This document shows positions 33,367 to 41,800 of a DNA stretch of 64,000 nt, piece by piece. Below the pieces are notes generated by a model. It was not told the DNA's origin. It saw nothing but the letters and a program-made list of their open reading frames with translations, and searched no databases. Origin of the DNA: CAWGGS01 sp046704745 (GTDB taxonomy: Bacteria; Desulfobacterota; Desulfobulbia; Desulfobulbales; Desulfocapsaceae). The number at the start of each line of letters is the position of its first letter. Within the stretch, counting starts at the first letter, position 1. Position numbers and translations under genes: made by a program. The DNA lies in NCBI GenBank assembly GCA_046704745.1, contig JBJKRL010000091.1, positions 1-64,000 of the forward strand. The letters are read 5' to 3'.

Positions 33367-34677
33367 ATGAAAATTACCATGATAGGAACAGGTTACGTCG
33401 GACTTGTCACAGGAACCTGTTTTGCCGAGTTCGGCCACCATATCACTTGTGTTGACAAAGACCAAAAAAAAATCGATATGCTCATGAACGGATCCGTGCC
33501 GATTTATGAACCGGGCCTGGATATACTGGTGGCCAAAAACAGGAAAGAAGGCCGCCTTAAATTCACCGCATCTCTGGCGGAAGCGGTCGCAGAGGCCGAA
33601 GCAGTATTTCTTGCGGTTGGTACCCCCAGTAGCAGAAGGGGAGATGGCTACGCCGACCTCAGTTATATTTACGAGGCAACAAGGGACATTGCCCGTCATC
33701 TGAAAGGATACACCGTAATTGTCGACAAAAGCACAGTTCCGGTAGGAACTGCAAGGCAGGTTGAAAGGATAATACGAGAGGTTAATCCGAAAGCCGATTT
33801 CGACATCGCTTCCAACCCTGAATTTTTAAGAGAAGGAGCGGCAATTACCGACTTCATGCGACCGGATCGTGTTGTTATAGGTGTGGAATCGAAAAAAGCG
33901 GAGGACATACTCAGAACCATCTACCAACCTCTGTATCTCCAAGAGACACCGATTGTAAAGACTGATATTGAAACTGCTGAGCTCACTAAATATGCAGCAA
34001 ACGCCTTTCTGGCCGTCAAGATAAGTTTCATCAATGAAATTGCTCTTCTCTGCGACACCATCGGGGCCGATGTCGTCTCTTTGGCAAAGGGAATCGGCAT
34101 GGATGGCAGAATCGGGAAAAAATTTCTTCATCCCGGTCCCGGCTATGGTGGATCCTGTTTCCCCAAAGATACGCTGGCACTTATGCGTATTGCCCAGGAG
34201 TATGGACAAAACCTGAGAATAGTCGAGGCTGCAGTTGAAGCAAACTCGGCTCAAAAAGCTAAAATGATAAAAAAAATAAGAGATATACTTGGGGGATCCG
34301 AAGCAGGGAAAACCCTGGCCATATTAGGCCTGACCTTCAAACCGGAAACGGATGATATGCGAGACTCACCTGCACTGACAATTCTTCCCGCCTTACTTGA
34401 AAAAGGAGCTACAATTAAAGCGCATGATCCACAAGGGATGGAAGAAGCGAAAAAACTTCTCCCCGAGGGAATAGAATATGTTGCCGATTCCTATGATGCC
34501 TGCGACAATGCGGATGCCGTAGTTCTCATGACCGAGTGGAACCAATATAGGGCTTTAGACCTCGGGAGACTGGCAGCAAAAATGCGACAAAAAATATTTG
34601 TTGATCTGCGAAATGTTTATGAACCTGAAAAATTGAAGGCAAAAGGATTCAAATATGTAGGTGTAGGAAGATCGTAG
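33367..34677 (+). CDS. ugd: UDP-glucose 6-dehydrogenase
   Basis: A 436-residue NAD-dependent enzyme converting UDP-glucose to UDP-glucuronate for polysaccharide or lipopolysaccharide synthesis. The NAD site is MIGTGYVGLVTGTCFAEFG (residues 5-23). The catalytic cysteine is in GPGYGGSCFPKD near residue 262. Central marks are STVPVGT and SNPEFLREGAAI; the C-terminal domain has GLTFKPETDDMRDSPAL near residue 320. The ATG follows AAGGAATAAAAAAA. It ends with a strong terminator 24 bp downstream. No sugar-transferase cluster is beside it. Confidence 0.96.
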   Translation: MKITMIGTGYVGLVTGTCFAEFGHHITCVDKDQKKIDMLMNGSVPIYEPGLDILVAKNRKEGRLKFTASLAEAVAEAEAVFLAVGTPSSRRGDGYADLSYIYEATRDIARHLKGYTVIVDKSTVPVGTARQVERIIREVNPKADFDIASNPEFLREGAAITDFMRPDRVVIGVESKKAEDILRTIYQPLYLQETPIVKTDIETAELTKYAANAFLAVKISFINEIALLCDTIGADVVSLAKGIGMDGRIGKKFLHPGPGYGGSCFPKDTLALMRIAQEYGQNLRIVEAAVEANSAQKAKMIKKIRDILGGSEAGKTLAILGLTFKPETDDMRDSPALTILPALLEKGATIKAHDPQGMEEAKKLLPEGIEYVADSYDACDNADAVVLMTEWNQYRALDLGRLAAKMRQKIFVDLRNVYEPEKLKAKGFKYVGVGRS

Positions 34678-34700
34678 AAAGATTCAAAGGAAAAGACGCA

Positions 34701-34737
34701 AAAAAGAGCCCCTTACATCCAGGGGCTCTTTTTTTTT
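34701..34737. terminator. Bidirectional rho-independent terminator
   Basis: AAAAAGAGCCCCT (34701-34713) and AGGGGCTCTTTTT (34721-34733) form a perfect 13-bp stem with a 7-nt loop, followed by Ts. It ends ugd on the plus strand and, with A-rich left arm, the PxxKW gene on the minus strand. Confidence 0.93.
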
Positions 34738-34757
34738 AATAAGGGAATTGAACCAAA

Positions 34758-35003
34758 TTATTTCTTGGATTTGGAAGCTCTCTTGGCGGCTTTCAAAGGA
34801 TTGATCCGTACTTTAGCCACTACGATCTCAGGTTTAATATGGGTTGCGAAATTGCAGATACCGAGTCGCCATTTGGCCTCAGGATTGAGGTAGGTCCGAC
34901 AATACTTAACATCGTTTTCCTCGACAATTCTATCACATCCTATACACTTCTCAACCACTGGTTGAAATTTGCCGTCACTATATTTTACAGCGGCTTGTTG
35001 CAT
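34758..35003 (-). CDS. PxxKW family cysteine-rich protein
   Basis: An 81-residue small protein with cysteines at about 20, 23, 35 and 50 and the family's PEAKW at 41-45, inside CRTYLNPEAKWRLGIC. The C-terminus is a basic Lys/Ala-rich tail. The four cysteines suggest a zinc or iron-sulfur site. I recall this family as restricted mostly to sulfate-reducing and related Desulfobacterota and of unknown function, so it also supports the taxonomic guess. It stands alone with its own upstream region, facing the shared terminator. Confidence 0.85.
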   Translation of the reverse strand: MQQAAVKYSDGKFQPVVEKCIGCDRIVEENDVKYCRTYLNPEAKWRLGICNFATHIKPEIVVAKVRINPLKAAKRASKSKK

Positions 35004-35414
35004 AATATCCTCCTAATAATAAAAGCACACACTTCTCATACTTATTGTGCAGACCGACGATAGATTTCACAAGATCATTTATAAAGATTACTACATTAAC
35101 AAGGAGAAATAATTTCCACAAGCATTAAAAACATTTTTTCAACAATTTCGTAATATCTTTGACATATCGTATTCTTACAGCATATTATTAAGGCATTAAA
35201 TAATACATTTAGAAACGGTAAATACATACTGACCGGAGGAATATTGACGGTTTTTTTTAATTTACCACATAATTTTATTGTGTTATTACACCTACACTTG
35301 TATTCTCCAATAATATAACATAGAATTGATTCCATCAAAAACGGTTGTGCTTTCTTTGAAATAGTATACAAAAAAAATTTCCAAGGTGACTTAAAGTAAA
35401 TTTGGAGAAAAAAG
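35004..35414. other. AT-rich divergent promoter region
   Basis: 411 bp between the PxxKW gene and pilC, which diverge. It has no gene. It includes a sigma-70-like pair on the plus strand, TTGACA (35159-35164) and TATTAT (35183-35188), with an 18-bp spacer. It lies about 230 bp ahead of pilC, so a long leader or another start site is possible. Confidence 0.45.
35159..35188 (+). promoter_or_regulatory. Candidate sigma-70 promoter upstream of pilC
   Basis: TTGACA, 18-bp spacer, TATTAT, in AT-rich DNA. The consensus fit is good but the distance to pilC is long, and the base composition makes chance matches likely. Confidence 0.35.
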
Positions 35415-36620
35415 ATGCCTGTTTATATATGGAAAGGTAAGAACGCCTACGGCGAAAAACGTAAAGGTGAAGTTGAAGCCCCGGATCAGGCCGCTGCCCT
35501 TAGTTATGTAAAACGTATGCGGATCACTGATGCCGTCATCAAAGAAAAGCCGAAAGATATTCTTGAAAACGTTCCTCTTTTCAGACCCAAGGTGACGGGA
35601 AAAGATGTTATCGTCTTTACCCGTCAGCTTTCGACCATGATCGATGCGGGTCTTCCACTGGTTCAATGTCTGGAAATCCTTGGCAAACAACAGGAAAACC
35701 CGACGTTTAAGAAGATACTATTAAATATCCAAACAGATGTGGAATCCGGAACGACTTTTGCCGATTCCATGCGAAAACATCCAAAAGTATTCGACAATCT
35801 CTTCACCAACATGATCGAAGCGGGTGAAACCGGCGGTATTCTCGACACCATTCTTTCCAGGCTTGCAATCTTCCTGGAAAAATCAATGGCTCTGAAAAAA
35901 AAGATCAAAGGCGCCATGACCTATCCGGCAATCTGTCTTGCCATTTCCATTCTGATCCTGATTGTTATCCTCGTCTTTGTAATTCCCGTCTTTCAACAGA
36001 TGTTCACCTCTTTCGGTTCTGCACTTCCTATGCCGACCCAGATAGTCGTCAATATGAGTAACGCCGTAAAATCGTATTTTTACCTATTTGCCATCGGCTT
36101 CGTCCTTATCGCTTGGGGAATCAAAAAGATATACAACACCGAGAAGGGGCGCATCGCCATGGATGGCATGTTTCTCAAAGCCCCTGTAGCCGGTATTTTG
36201 ATACGAAAGGTGTCCGTGGCCAAATTCACCAGAACGCTGAGCACCATGCTGCAAAGCGGTGTTCCGATACTCGAAGCGCTGCAGGTCGTAGCCAAAACGT
36301 CAGGAAACAAAATTATAGAACGGGCGGTATTCAGAGTGTCCGATTCCATAGCCGAAGGACGTCCCATGGCCGAACCTCTTGAAGAAAGCGGTGTTTTTCC
36401 GAACATGGTTATCCAAATGATCAATGTCGGAGAATCCGTCGGTGCCCTGGATACGATGTTGGAAAAAATCGCCGACTTTTATGACGAGGAGGTCGATCAA
36501 GCTGTTGAAAACCTTACAGCAATGATCGAACCCTTTATGATGGTCTTTCTAGGCGGAATGATCGGCGGTCTCGTTGTTGCCATGTACCTTCCCATATTCA
36601 AGATCGCGTCGGTTGTATAA
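35415..36620 (+). CDS. Type IV pilus / type II secretion platform protein PilC (GspF family)
   Basis: A 401-residue inner-membrane platform protein. The N-terminus MPVYIWKGKNAYGEKRKGEVEA is typical of PilC. Two T2SSF domains occupy about 70-195 and 270-395, with FTRQLSTMIDAGLPLVQ and FTRTLSTMLQSGVPILEAL as their matching starts. There are three strong membrane segments near 175-195, 222-242 and 375-397. PilC couples the extension/retraction ATPases to pilin assembly. No pilB, pilT, pilin or peptidase gene is adjacent, so it is separated from the rest of its machine. The ATG follows TTGGAG at good spacing. Confidence 0.93.
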   Translation: MPVYIWKGKNAYGEKRKGEVEAPDQAAALSYVKRMRITDAVIKEKPKDILENVPLFRPKVTGKDVIVFTRQLSTMIDAGLPLVQCLEILGKQQENPTFKKILLNIQTDVESGTTFADSMRKHPKVFDNLFTNMIEAGETGGILDTILSRLAIFLEKSMALKKKIKGAMTYPAICLAISILILIVILVFVIPVFQQMFTSFGSALPMPTQIVVNMSNAVKSYFYLFAIGFVLIAWGIKKIYNTEKGRIAMDGMFLKAPVAGILIRKVSVAKFTRTLSTMLQSGVPILEALQVVAKTSGNKIIERAVFRVSDSIAEGRPMAEPLEESGVFPNMVIQMINVGESVGALDTMLEKIADFYDEEVDQAVENLTAMIEPFMMVFLGGMIGGLVVAMYLPIFKIASVV

Positions 36621-36673
36621 CGCAGGAGGATCCGATCTTTCTAAAAATATTATATAATTCTTGTTAAGGAGTG

Positions 36674-36701
36674 TTGACATTCTTTCTGTATTGTATATCA
36701 T
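36674..36701 (+). promoter_or_regulatory. Candidate sigma-70 promoter for the IHF gene
   Basis: TTGACA (36674-36679) and TATCAT (36696-36701) with a 16-bp spacer, about 43 bp ahead of the ATG and its AAAGGAGGG ribosome binding site. The position and sequence fit well. Confidence 0.6.
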
Positions 36702-36743
36702 ACTCTCATATTAGGAGTCTTTTTAACTACAAAGGAGGGAAAT

Positions 36744-37028
36744 ATGACATTGACAAAGGCAGACCTTGTCCAGCAGGTCTATAAGAATCATGAGACATTG
36801 ACAAAAGCCCAGGCTACAGAATCGGTTGAAGCGTTTCTGCGCATCTCCAAAGACTCACTTATAAACGGTAAAGATCTTTTGTTAAGCGGCTTTGGCAAAT
36901 TCAACGTCAAAGATAAAAATGCACGGCGGGGGCGCAATCCGCAGACAGGAGATGAACTTACTCTTGAAGCAAGAAGGGTCGTCACGTTCAAGCCATCGGG
37001 GATATTGCGTGACAAAATTAATTCGTGA
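36744..37028 (+). CDS. Integration host factor alpha subunit-like (HU/IHF family)
   Basis: A 94-residue DNA-bending protein. It has MTLTKADLVQQVYKN, GFGKFNVKDKNARRGRNPQTGDELTLEARRVVTFKPSG, where RNPQTG is the beta-arm tip with the intercalating proline. The GRNPQTGDE and R-rich arm fit IHF-alpha more than HU. IHF works as a heterodimer; the beta subunit is not in the window. It has its own promoter and a terminator (37074-37117), so it is a single-gene unit. Confidence 0.88.
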   Translation: MTLTKADLVQQVYKNHETLTKAQATESVEAFLRISKDSLINGKDLLLSGFGKFNVKDKNARRGRNPQTGDELTLEARRVVTFKPSGILRDKINS

Positions 37029-37073
37029 CCTTTCTTATCTAATTTCGGAACCATACGTACTCCTTTGCATTTT

Positions 37074-37117
37074 AAATTGCCTGTAGGCACAACCTCTGTG
37101 TCTATAGGCAATTTTTA
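37074..37117 (+). terminator. Terminator after the IHF gene
   Basis: AAATTGCCT (37074-37082) pairs with AGGCAATTT (37105-37113), extended by an inner TAG/CTA pair; the loop is about 15 nt and TTT follows. It lies 46 bp after the IHF stop. Confidence 0.8.
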
Positions 37118-37150
37118 TTTCTTCATTCAGGGTTCGGCGCTCTAACACGA

Positions 37151-37176
37151 GCCTGGACTGATGAGAAATCCGGGCT
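37151..37176 (-). repeat. Family A repeat, partial end
   Basis: Read on the minus strand this is TAGCCCGGATTTCTCATCAG, a family A left end without a recognisable partner end. It lies between the IHF terminator and the ParB-domain gene. Confidence 0.5.
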
Positions 37177-37217
37177 AAATCCCCATCGTCCTCTGAATCT
37201 TCTAATTTCTTAATCCC

Positions 37218-38168
37218 ATGACTGCCGAGCCTTCGTTTCTCAGTCTCTCCATTGAAAAGATAAAAGATTCCCGTAGCTGGAACCTGCACCCTTACCTTCC
37301 AACCTCTGTTCCGGATTCGTTGTTTGCCTCTATTGTCGAGGTGGGTATTCTTCATCCGCCGATTGTCGTTCAGGACAATAGAAATTTTTATGACATCATA
37401 AACGGAAGAAAAAGGATCAGGTGCGCTGAATTGTTAGGCATCTCTGATTGTCTTTGTGCTGTCCTTCCTGAAGACACATCTGCAAAAACACTTCTGAGAT
37501 TCCTCTTGCAAGATCAGATAGCCTCCTCCCCTCTGTCCCTTCCTGAAATTGCGACCTTTTTACAAATAAGCAGAGGCCATCTCGACATGAAAGAAGCCAT
37601 CGACATGCTTCCTGACACCTCTCGTCCGAGGAAAAATCCGGACCAGTTTCTTCAATTGCTGGAACTCGGAGACTCTATCTTGGAAAAACTTCATTTAGGC
37701 CGATTGGCGGAAAAAATCATTCCGGATCTTTTACTCCTACGGCAAGAAGAACAAAAAAAGGCTGTATGTCTGATAGATGATCTTCACTTAGGTGCAAACA
37801 AGCAGAAACGACTGATCGGCCTTTGCCGGGATATCGTCCTGCGTGAAAACATTTCTTTTTCTTCTCTTCTTGAAGAAAGAGGCATCAGGGAAATCATCAA
37901 ACATCCGATGATGAACATCCCGCAAAAAACGTCCAGGATTTTCGAAATCCTGCAAAAACGTTGTTTCCCGCGAAGCACGGAGGCAAAAGAGGTATTCCAG
38001 TCTCAGGTACGCGAACTCCTGCTTCCCGATACATTTACTATAATCCCAAGCCCTTTCTTCGAACGGGATGAAATAAGCCTCTCCATTCGTTTCCCTGATC
38101 TTGAAAGATGCAAAGAAGCCCTGCCCTTGCTAAAGGATCTGCTGATTAAGGACCAAGCAAAAAGTTGA
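37218..38168 (+). CDS. ParB N-terminal-domain protein
   Basis: A 316-residue protein whose residues about 10-95 form a ParB/Sulfiredoxin-like domain. It has SIEKIKDSRSWNLHP, SIVEVGILHPPIVVQDN and the nucleotide-contact GRKRIRCAELLG near residue 70 (GxRR-like box). The next 90 residues are helical and could include a helix-turn-helix, LSLPEIATFLQISRGHLDMKE. The C-terminal 120 residues match nothing I know. It is not chromosomal ParB: parA is absent and the centromere-binding part looks different. It may be a regulator. The ATG has no strong ribosome binding site. It is convergent with ribD, 9 bp apart. Confidence 0.75.
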   Translation: MTAEPSFLSLSIEKIKDSRSWNLHPYLPTSVPDSLFASIVEVGILHPPIVVQDNRNFYDIINGRKRIRCAELLGISDCLCAVLPEDTSAKTLLRFLLQDQIASSPLSLPEIATFLQISRGHLDMKEAIDMLPDTSRPRKNPDQFLQLLELGDSILEKLHLGRLAEKIIPDLLLLRQEEQKKAVCLIDDLHLGANKQKRLIGLCRDIVLRENISFSSLLEERGIREIIKHPMMNIPQKTSRIFEILQKRCFPRSTEAKEVFQSQVRELLLPDTFTIIPSPFFERDEISLSIRFPDLERCKEALPLLKDLLIKDQAKS

Positions 38169-38177
38169 CCTTCGCTC

Positions 38178-39308
38178 TTATGTAATGTTCGTAAGAGATG
38201 CAGGGTAACAGATATCTCCCTCAATCATCATATCATCACCCAATCTCTTATAACGAACGCTCTTAAGATAAACAGCCTCGCCCCTATTTGCCACATGTAC
38301 TCCCTCCACAACGGAGATCCCTCTATCACCTGCAAAAATCGGAGCCAAAAAGAGTTGTGCGTGATCTGCCAGACGGTCTTTTAACATCGATCCATGCAGC
38401 CTCGCCCCTCCTTCGACCAATACCGAAGTAATACCTTCTTGGCCGAGTACCTGCAAAACCGATTTAAGATTCAATCCTTTTTCCGCATTTTTGCCAACCG
38501 GGACTACGACAGCACCGGTAGCCGTCAGATCCTTTCTCTTACCAACGTCCGCGTCTTCATCACAAAAAATCCACGTTTTTGCATGGGATTTCAAATGAAG
38601 AACCCGGGAGGTTAATGGAATACGCAGATTGGTATCGATAATGACCCTGATCGGATCCTTACCCTTTCTTCTTGACAGGCGAGTGGTCAACAACGGATCA
38701 TCGATCAGGACCGTATCGACTCCCACCATAATAGCATCCAAGAGATCACGTAGTTTATGGGTCATTGCCAGCGATTCGGGACCGGTAATGCGACCGCATT
38801 TCCCTTTCTCATATGTTATTCTTCCATCAAGACTGACGCCTGCCTTCATGACCACCCAAGGCATGGCTGTGGTGATGTGTTTTAGAAAAGGTCTGTTAAT
38901 CTCACGGCATTCTTCCAAAAGAATGCCGGACAAAACTTCGATTCCACGCTCGGATAGATATTTTATGCCGTCCCCGTGTACCAGGGGATTGGGATCCTCC
39001 ATGCCCACAACCACCCTCTTCACTCCGGCATTAACCAGAGCATGACTGCAGGGAGGAGTCTTTCCGGTATGATTGCAAGGCTCAAGGGTTATGTAAATGG
39101 TTGAACCTACAGCCTCTCCCCCCGCTTTACGCAGGGCGTTGATCTCGGCATGCGGCTCTCCAGCTTTTTTATGGTATCCCTTGCTTATGATGTGATTATT
39201 TTTGACGATTACAGCCCCGACACAGGGATTGGGAGATGTTCGCCCCAGCCCCCTGCGTGCCTCTTTCAAGGCCAAACGCATGTAGAAGCGGTCCCGCTCC
39301 CGTATCAC
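38178..39308 (-). CDS. ribD: Bifunctional diaminohydroxyphosphoribosylaminopyrimidine deaminase / reductase
   Basis: A 376-residue riboflavin-biosynthesis enzyme carrying out the second and third steps. The N-terminal deaminase domain (about 1-145) has zinc ligands in GEPHAEINAL (His) near residue 49 and EPCNHTGKTPPCSHAL (two Cys). The C-terminal reductase domain (about 148-366) shows MKAGVSLDGRIT, ITGPES and the VEGGARLHGSML motif near residue 295. It starts at a GTG that overlaps the nrdR stop by four bases (GTGA), so the two are coupled. The other rib genes and an FMN riboswitch are not in this window. Confidence 0.95.
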   Translation of the reverse strand: MIRERDRFYMRLALKEARRGLGRTSPNPCVGAVIVKNNHIISKGYHKKAGEPHAEINALRKAGGEAVGSTIYITLEPCNHTGKTPPCSHALVNAGVKRVVVGMEDPNPLVHGDGIKYLSERGIEVLSGILLEECREINRPFLKHITTAMPWVVMKAGVSLDGRITYEKGKCGRITGPESLAMTHKLRDLLDAIMVGVDTVLIDDPLLTTRLSRRKGKDPIRVIIDTNLRIPLTSRVLHLKSHAKTWIFCDEDADVGKRKDLTATGAVVVPVGKNAEKGLNLKSVLQVLGQEGITSVLVEGGARLHGSMLKDRLADHAQLFLAPIFAGDRGISVVEGVHVANRGEAVYLKSVRYKRLGDDMMIEGDICYPASLTNIT

Positions 39309-39799
39309 TTGTCTGCATCCTTTTGGGTTGGAAAATCGCTGATAGCCCGTGCATCCAGAAGCGTTTTCAACTCATCCATAAATTCATTAACATCTTTGAA
39401 CTGTCGGTAAACTGAAGCAAAACGAACATAGGCCACTTCATCAAGCTTCGGCAACTCCTCCATTACCCATTGTCCGACGACCTTTGATGAGACCTCTTTG
39501 GCTCCCAAGTCCTGGAGCTTTCTTTCAATTTCATCAACAAATTTATCAATATTATCTCTACTGACCGGTCTCTTCTCACAGGCCTTCTCCAGACCGATCA
39601 CCATCTTTTGCCTGTCCCAGGCCTCCCTCCGGCCATCCTTTTTGACCAGCACGGGCATCATTACCTCTAAGCGTTCATAGGTAGTAAACCTCTGATTGCA
39701 GGAAAGGCAGGAACGTCTTCTTCTGGTTATGGTACTCTCTTTATTCAGACGGGAATCGATAACTTTATTATCCAAATGGCCACAATAGGGACATTTCAT
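39305..39799 (-). CDS. nrdR: Transcriptional repressor NrdR
   Basis: A 164-residue zinc-finger/ATP-cone repressor of ribonucleotide reductase genes. The zinc ribbon is MKCPYCGHLDNKVIDSR with CLSCNQRFTTYE at about residues 31-42. The ATP-cone domain covers about 48-138 (VLVKKDGRREAWDRQKM). It is in the common order glyA-nrdR-ribD on the minus strand. The stop overlaps ribD's GTG start. Confidence 0.97.
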   Translation of the reverse strand: MKCPYCGHLDNKVIDSRLNKESTITRRRRSCLSCNQRFTTYERLEVMMPVLVKKDGRREAWDRQKMVIGLEKACEKRPVSRDNIDKFVDEIERKLQDLGAKEVSSKVVGQWVMEELPKLDEVAYVRFASVYRQFKDVNEFMDELKTLLDARAISDFPTQKDADK

Positions 39800-39913
39800 A
39801 CAGCCTCCATTAGTTTCTCCGAGATTACCCTGAACCCCACCCCCGCGACCTTATTGTATCCTTTAAGGGACCAAACCTCAAATCAAGGATTATCTCATTG
39901 TGGAGAAATGTCA

Positions 39914-41161
39914 TTAGATTCTCGTCACTATTCGTGAGAGGGGAAACCTTTTACAAAGCTCCAATACTTCCTGGCGAATCTGCTCAATTGTCTGTTCATC
40001 GCGCTTTTCAATAACGCGATCAATAAAGCCGGCAATCATCTGCATTTCCACAGCCCGCATACCCCTCGTGGTCACCAAAGGCGTACCAATACGCACACCG
40101 CTGGTGACATAGCGGGATTGCGTATCGAATGGTATGGCATTTTTGTTGACGGTAATTCCAGCTCTGCCTAATAGGTCTTCCGCCTCTTTACCTGAAATAT
40201 TTTTATTTGTCAGGTCCAAAAGCATCAGATGGTTATCGGTACCCCCTGATACCAAACGAAACCCCCTGCCCATGAGACTCTCGGCAAGCATCTTTGCATT
40301 GGCAACCACATCCTTCTGATCTTCTTGAAACTCTTTTCCCATAACCTCCCTAAATCCGACAGCCTTTGCTGCAATGGCATGCATCAGCGGACCACCTTGA
40401 ATTCCAGGGAAAATATTACTGTTGATGGCCTTGCCCCATCTTTCTTTGGCGAGAATTAATCCTCCCCTAGGGCCACGCAACGTCTTATGGGTTGTTGAGG
40501 TTACCACGTCGGCATAAGGAACAGGGGAAGGATGGACATCTGCCGCCACCAGGCCGGCGATATGGGCCATATCCACCATAAAAAGAGCGTCGATTTTATC
40601 GGCAATGCTCCTAAACCTCGGAAAATCAATAAACCGTGGATAAGCGCTGGCGCCGGCCACAATCATTTTCGGTTTTTTGTCCAGTGCTATGCGCTCAACC
40701 TCGTCCATGTTGATCTGCTCACTGTCCCGGTCGACACCATAGGAAATAAAATTATAAAGCTGGCCGGAAAAACTGACGGGACTTCCATGCGTCAGATGTC
40801 CTCCATGCGCAAGATCCATTCCTAATACAGTATCTCCCAGTTTCAATAACGCAAAATACACACCCATATTTGCCTGTGAGCCTGAATGCGGCTGGACATT
40901 AGCATACTCGGCAGCGAATATCTTTTTTGCCCTTTCAATCGCCAGAGTCTCAACCTCATCGGCATTGCGACAACCGCCATAATAGCGTTTCTGGGGATAG
41001 CCCTCTGCATATTTATTTGTAAAAACAGATCCTTGAGCATCAAGAACTGCTTGTGAAGCAATATTTTCAGAGGCAATCAATTCAAGTTGATTGTCCTGAC
41101 GATCATATTCCGCCCGAATGCTCCGAAAAATCTCAGGATCTGTTTTTTCTAATGTTTTCAT
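39914..41161 (-). CDS. glyA: Serine hydroxymethyltransferase
   Basis: A 415-residue PLP enzyme interconverting serine and glycine with tetrahydrofolate. It shows LIASENIAS near residue 31, YAEGYPQKRYYGGC near 53, the PLP lysine in VVTSTTHKTLRGPRGG near 230, and RIGTPLVTTRGM near 355. The frame is open to a TTG at 41170, but the ATG at 41161 gives the usual N-terminus MKTLEKTDPE. Upstream, AAGGAAG is a little distant. It follows the rpiB terminator, so it should have its own promoter in the 180-bp gap. Confidence 0.97.
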   Translation of the reverse strand: MKTLEKTDPEIFRSIRAEYDRQDNQLELIASENIASQAVLDAQGSVFTNKYAEGYPQKRYYGGCRNADEVETLAIERAKKIFAAEYANVQPHSGSQANMGVYFALLKLGDTVLGMDLAHGGHLTHGSPVSFSGQLYNFISYGVDRDSEQINMDEVERIALDKKPKMIVAGASAYPRFIDFPRFRSIADKIDALFMVDMAHIAGLVAADVHPSPVPYADVVTSTTHKTLRGPRGGLILAKERWGKAINSNIFPGIQGGPLMHAIAAKAVGFREVMGKEFQEDQKDVVANAKMLAESLMGRGFRLVSGGTDNHLMLLDLTNKNISGKEAEDLLGRAGITVNKNAIPFDTQSRYVTSGVRIGTPLVTTRGMRAVEMQMIAGFIDRVIEKRDEQTIEQIRQEVLELCKRFPLSRIVTRI

Positions 41162-41289
41162 CGAATTCAATACTTCCTTTTTCTATAATTTAACAAAAGC
41201 ACTTTAGATGCGAACAACCTGTCATCCTGACATACAAAACCAAGGATAGAACTGTATAAAAAAACGGAATAATTCACAACGATAAAAAC

Positions 41290-41330
41290 AAGAAAGCCGG
41301 CATTTCAAAACTATGAATGCCGGCTTTCTT
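41290..41330 (-). terminator. Rho-independent terminator after rpiB
   Basis: AAGAAAGCCGGCATT (41290-41304) and AATGCCGGCTTTCTT (41316-41330) form a perfect 15-bp stem with an 11-nt loop. On the minus strand it is followed by GTTTTTATC. It ends the long fatty-acid operon 20 bp after the rpiB stop. Confidence 0.92.
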
Positions 41331-41349
41331 GCAAATAGGTACTTTTTTT

Positions 41350-41778
41350 TTACTTATTGAATTGCTCAATACGCCTCTGGTGTCGCCCTCCGGCAAATTC
41401 GGTATTCAACCAGGTTTTCACGATACCTTCAGCCACTCCAGTGCCGATGACCCTCGCGCCCATACAAAGCACATTGGCATTATTATGCTCTCGGCTCATA
41501 CGGGCAGTATACTCATCATGACAAAGGGCTGCGCGGATACCTATAGAGGAGTTGGCAACCATGGACATACCAATACCCGTTCCGCAGATCAAAATCCCAG
41601 CCGAGCAGATTTTCTTCTGAATCAACTCGCAGACTTTATTCGCATAGACAGGATAATCCACAGATTCTAAAGAAAAACAACCGATATCATCAATTTCATG
41701 TCCGAGAGAGATGGCATATTCTTTTACTGCTTCTTTCATCTCATATCCACCATGATCGGCACCGATTGCAATTTTCAC
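41350..41778 (-). CDS. rpiB: Ribose 5-phosphate isomerase B
   Basis: A 142-residue isomerase of the RpiB/LacAB family. It shows IAIGADHGGYEMKE (residues 3-16) with the phosphate-binding region, the catalytic CGTGIGMSMVANS near residue 66 and the conserved CHDEYTARMSREHNNANVLCMG near 88. GTG start, with GAGGAGGAGAAT directly upstream. It is the last gene of the operon running from the fatty-acid genes; the gap to fabF is small, and a terminator follows. Confidence 0.95.
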   Translation of the reverse strand: MKIAIGADHGGYEMKEAVKEYAISLGHEIDDIGCFSLESVDYPVYANKVCELIQKKICSAGILICGTGIGMSMVANSSIGIRAALCHDEYTARMSREHNNANVLCMGARVIGTGVAEGIVKTWLNTEFAGGRHQRRIEQFNK

Positions 41779-41800
41779 ATTCTCCTCCTCAGGACCCTGC

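Noticed and set aside
37218..38168. Chromosomal partition protein ParB
   Set aside because: No parA, no parS-like site seen, and the C-terminus differs from ParB.
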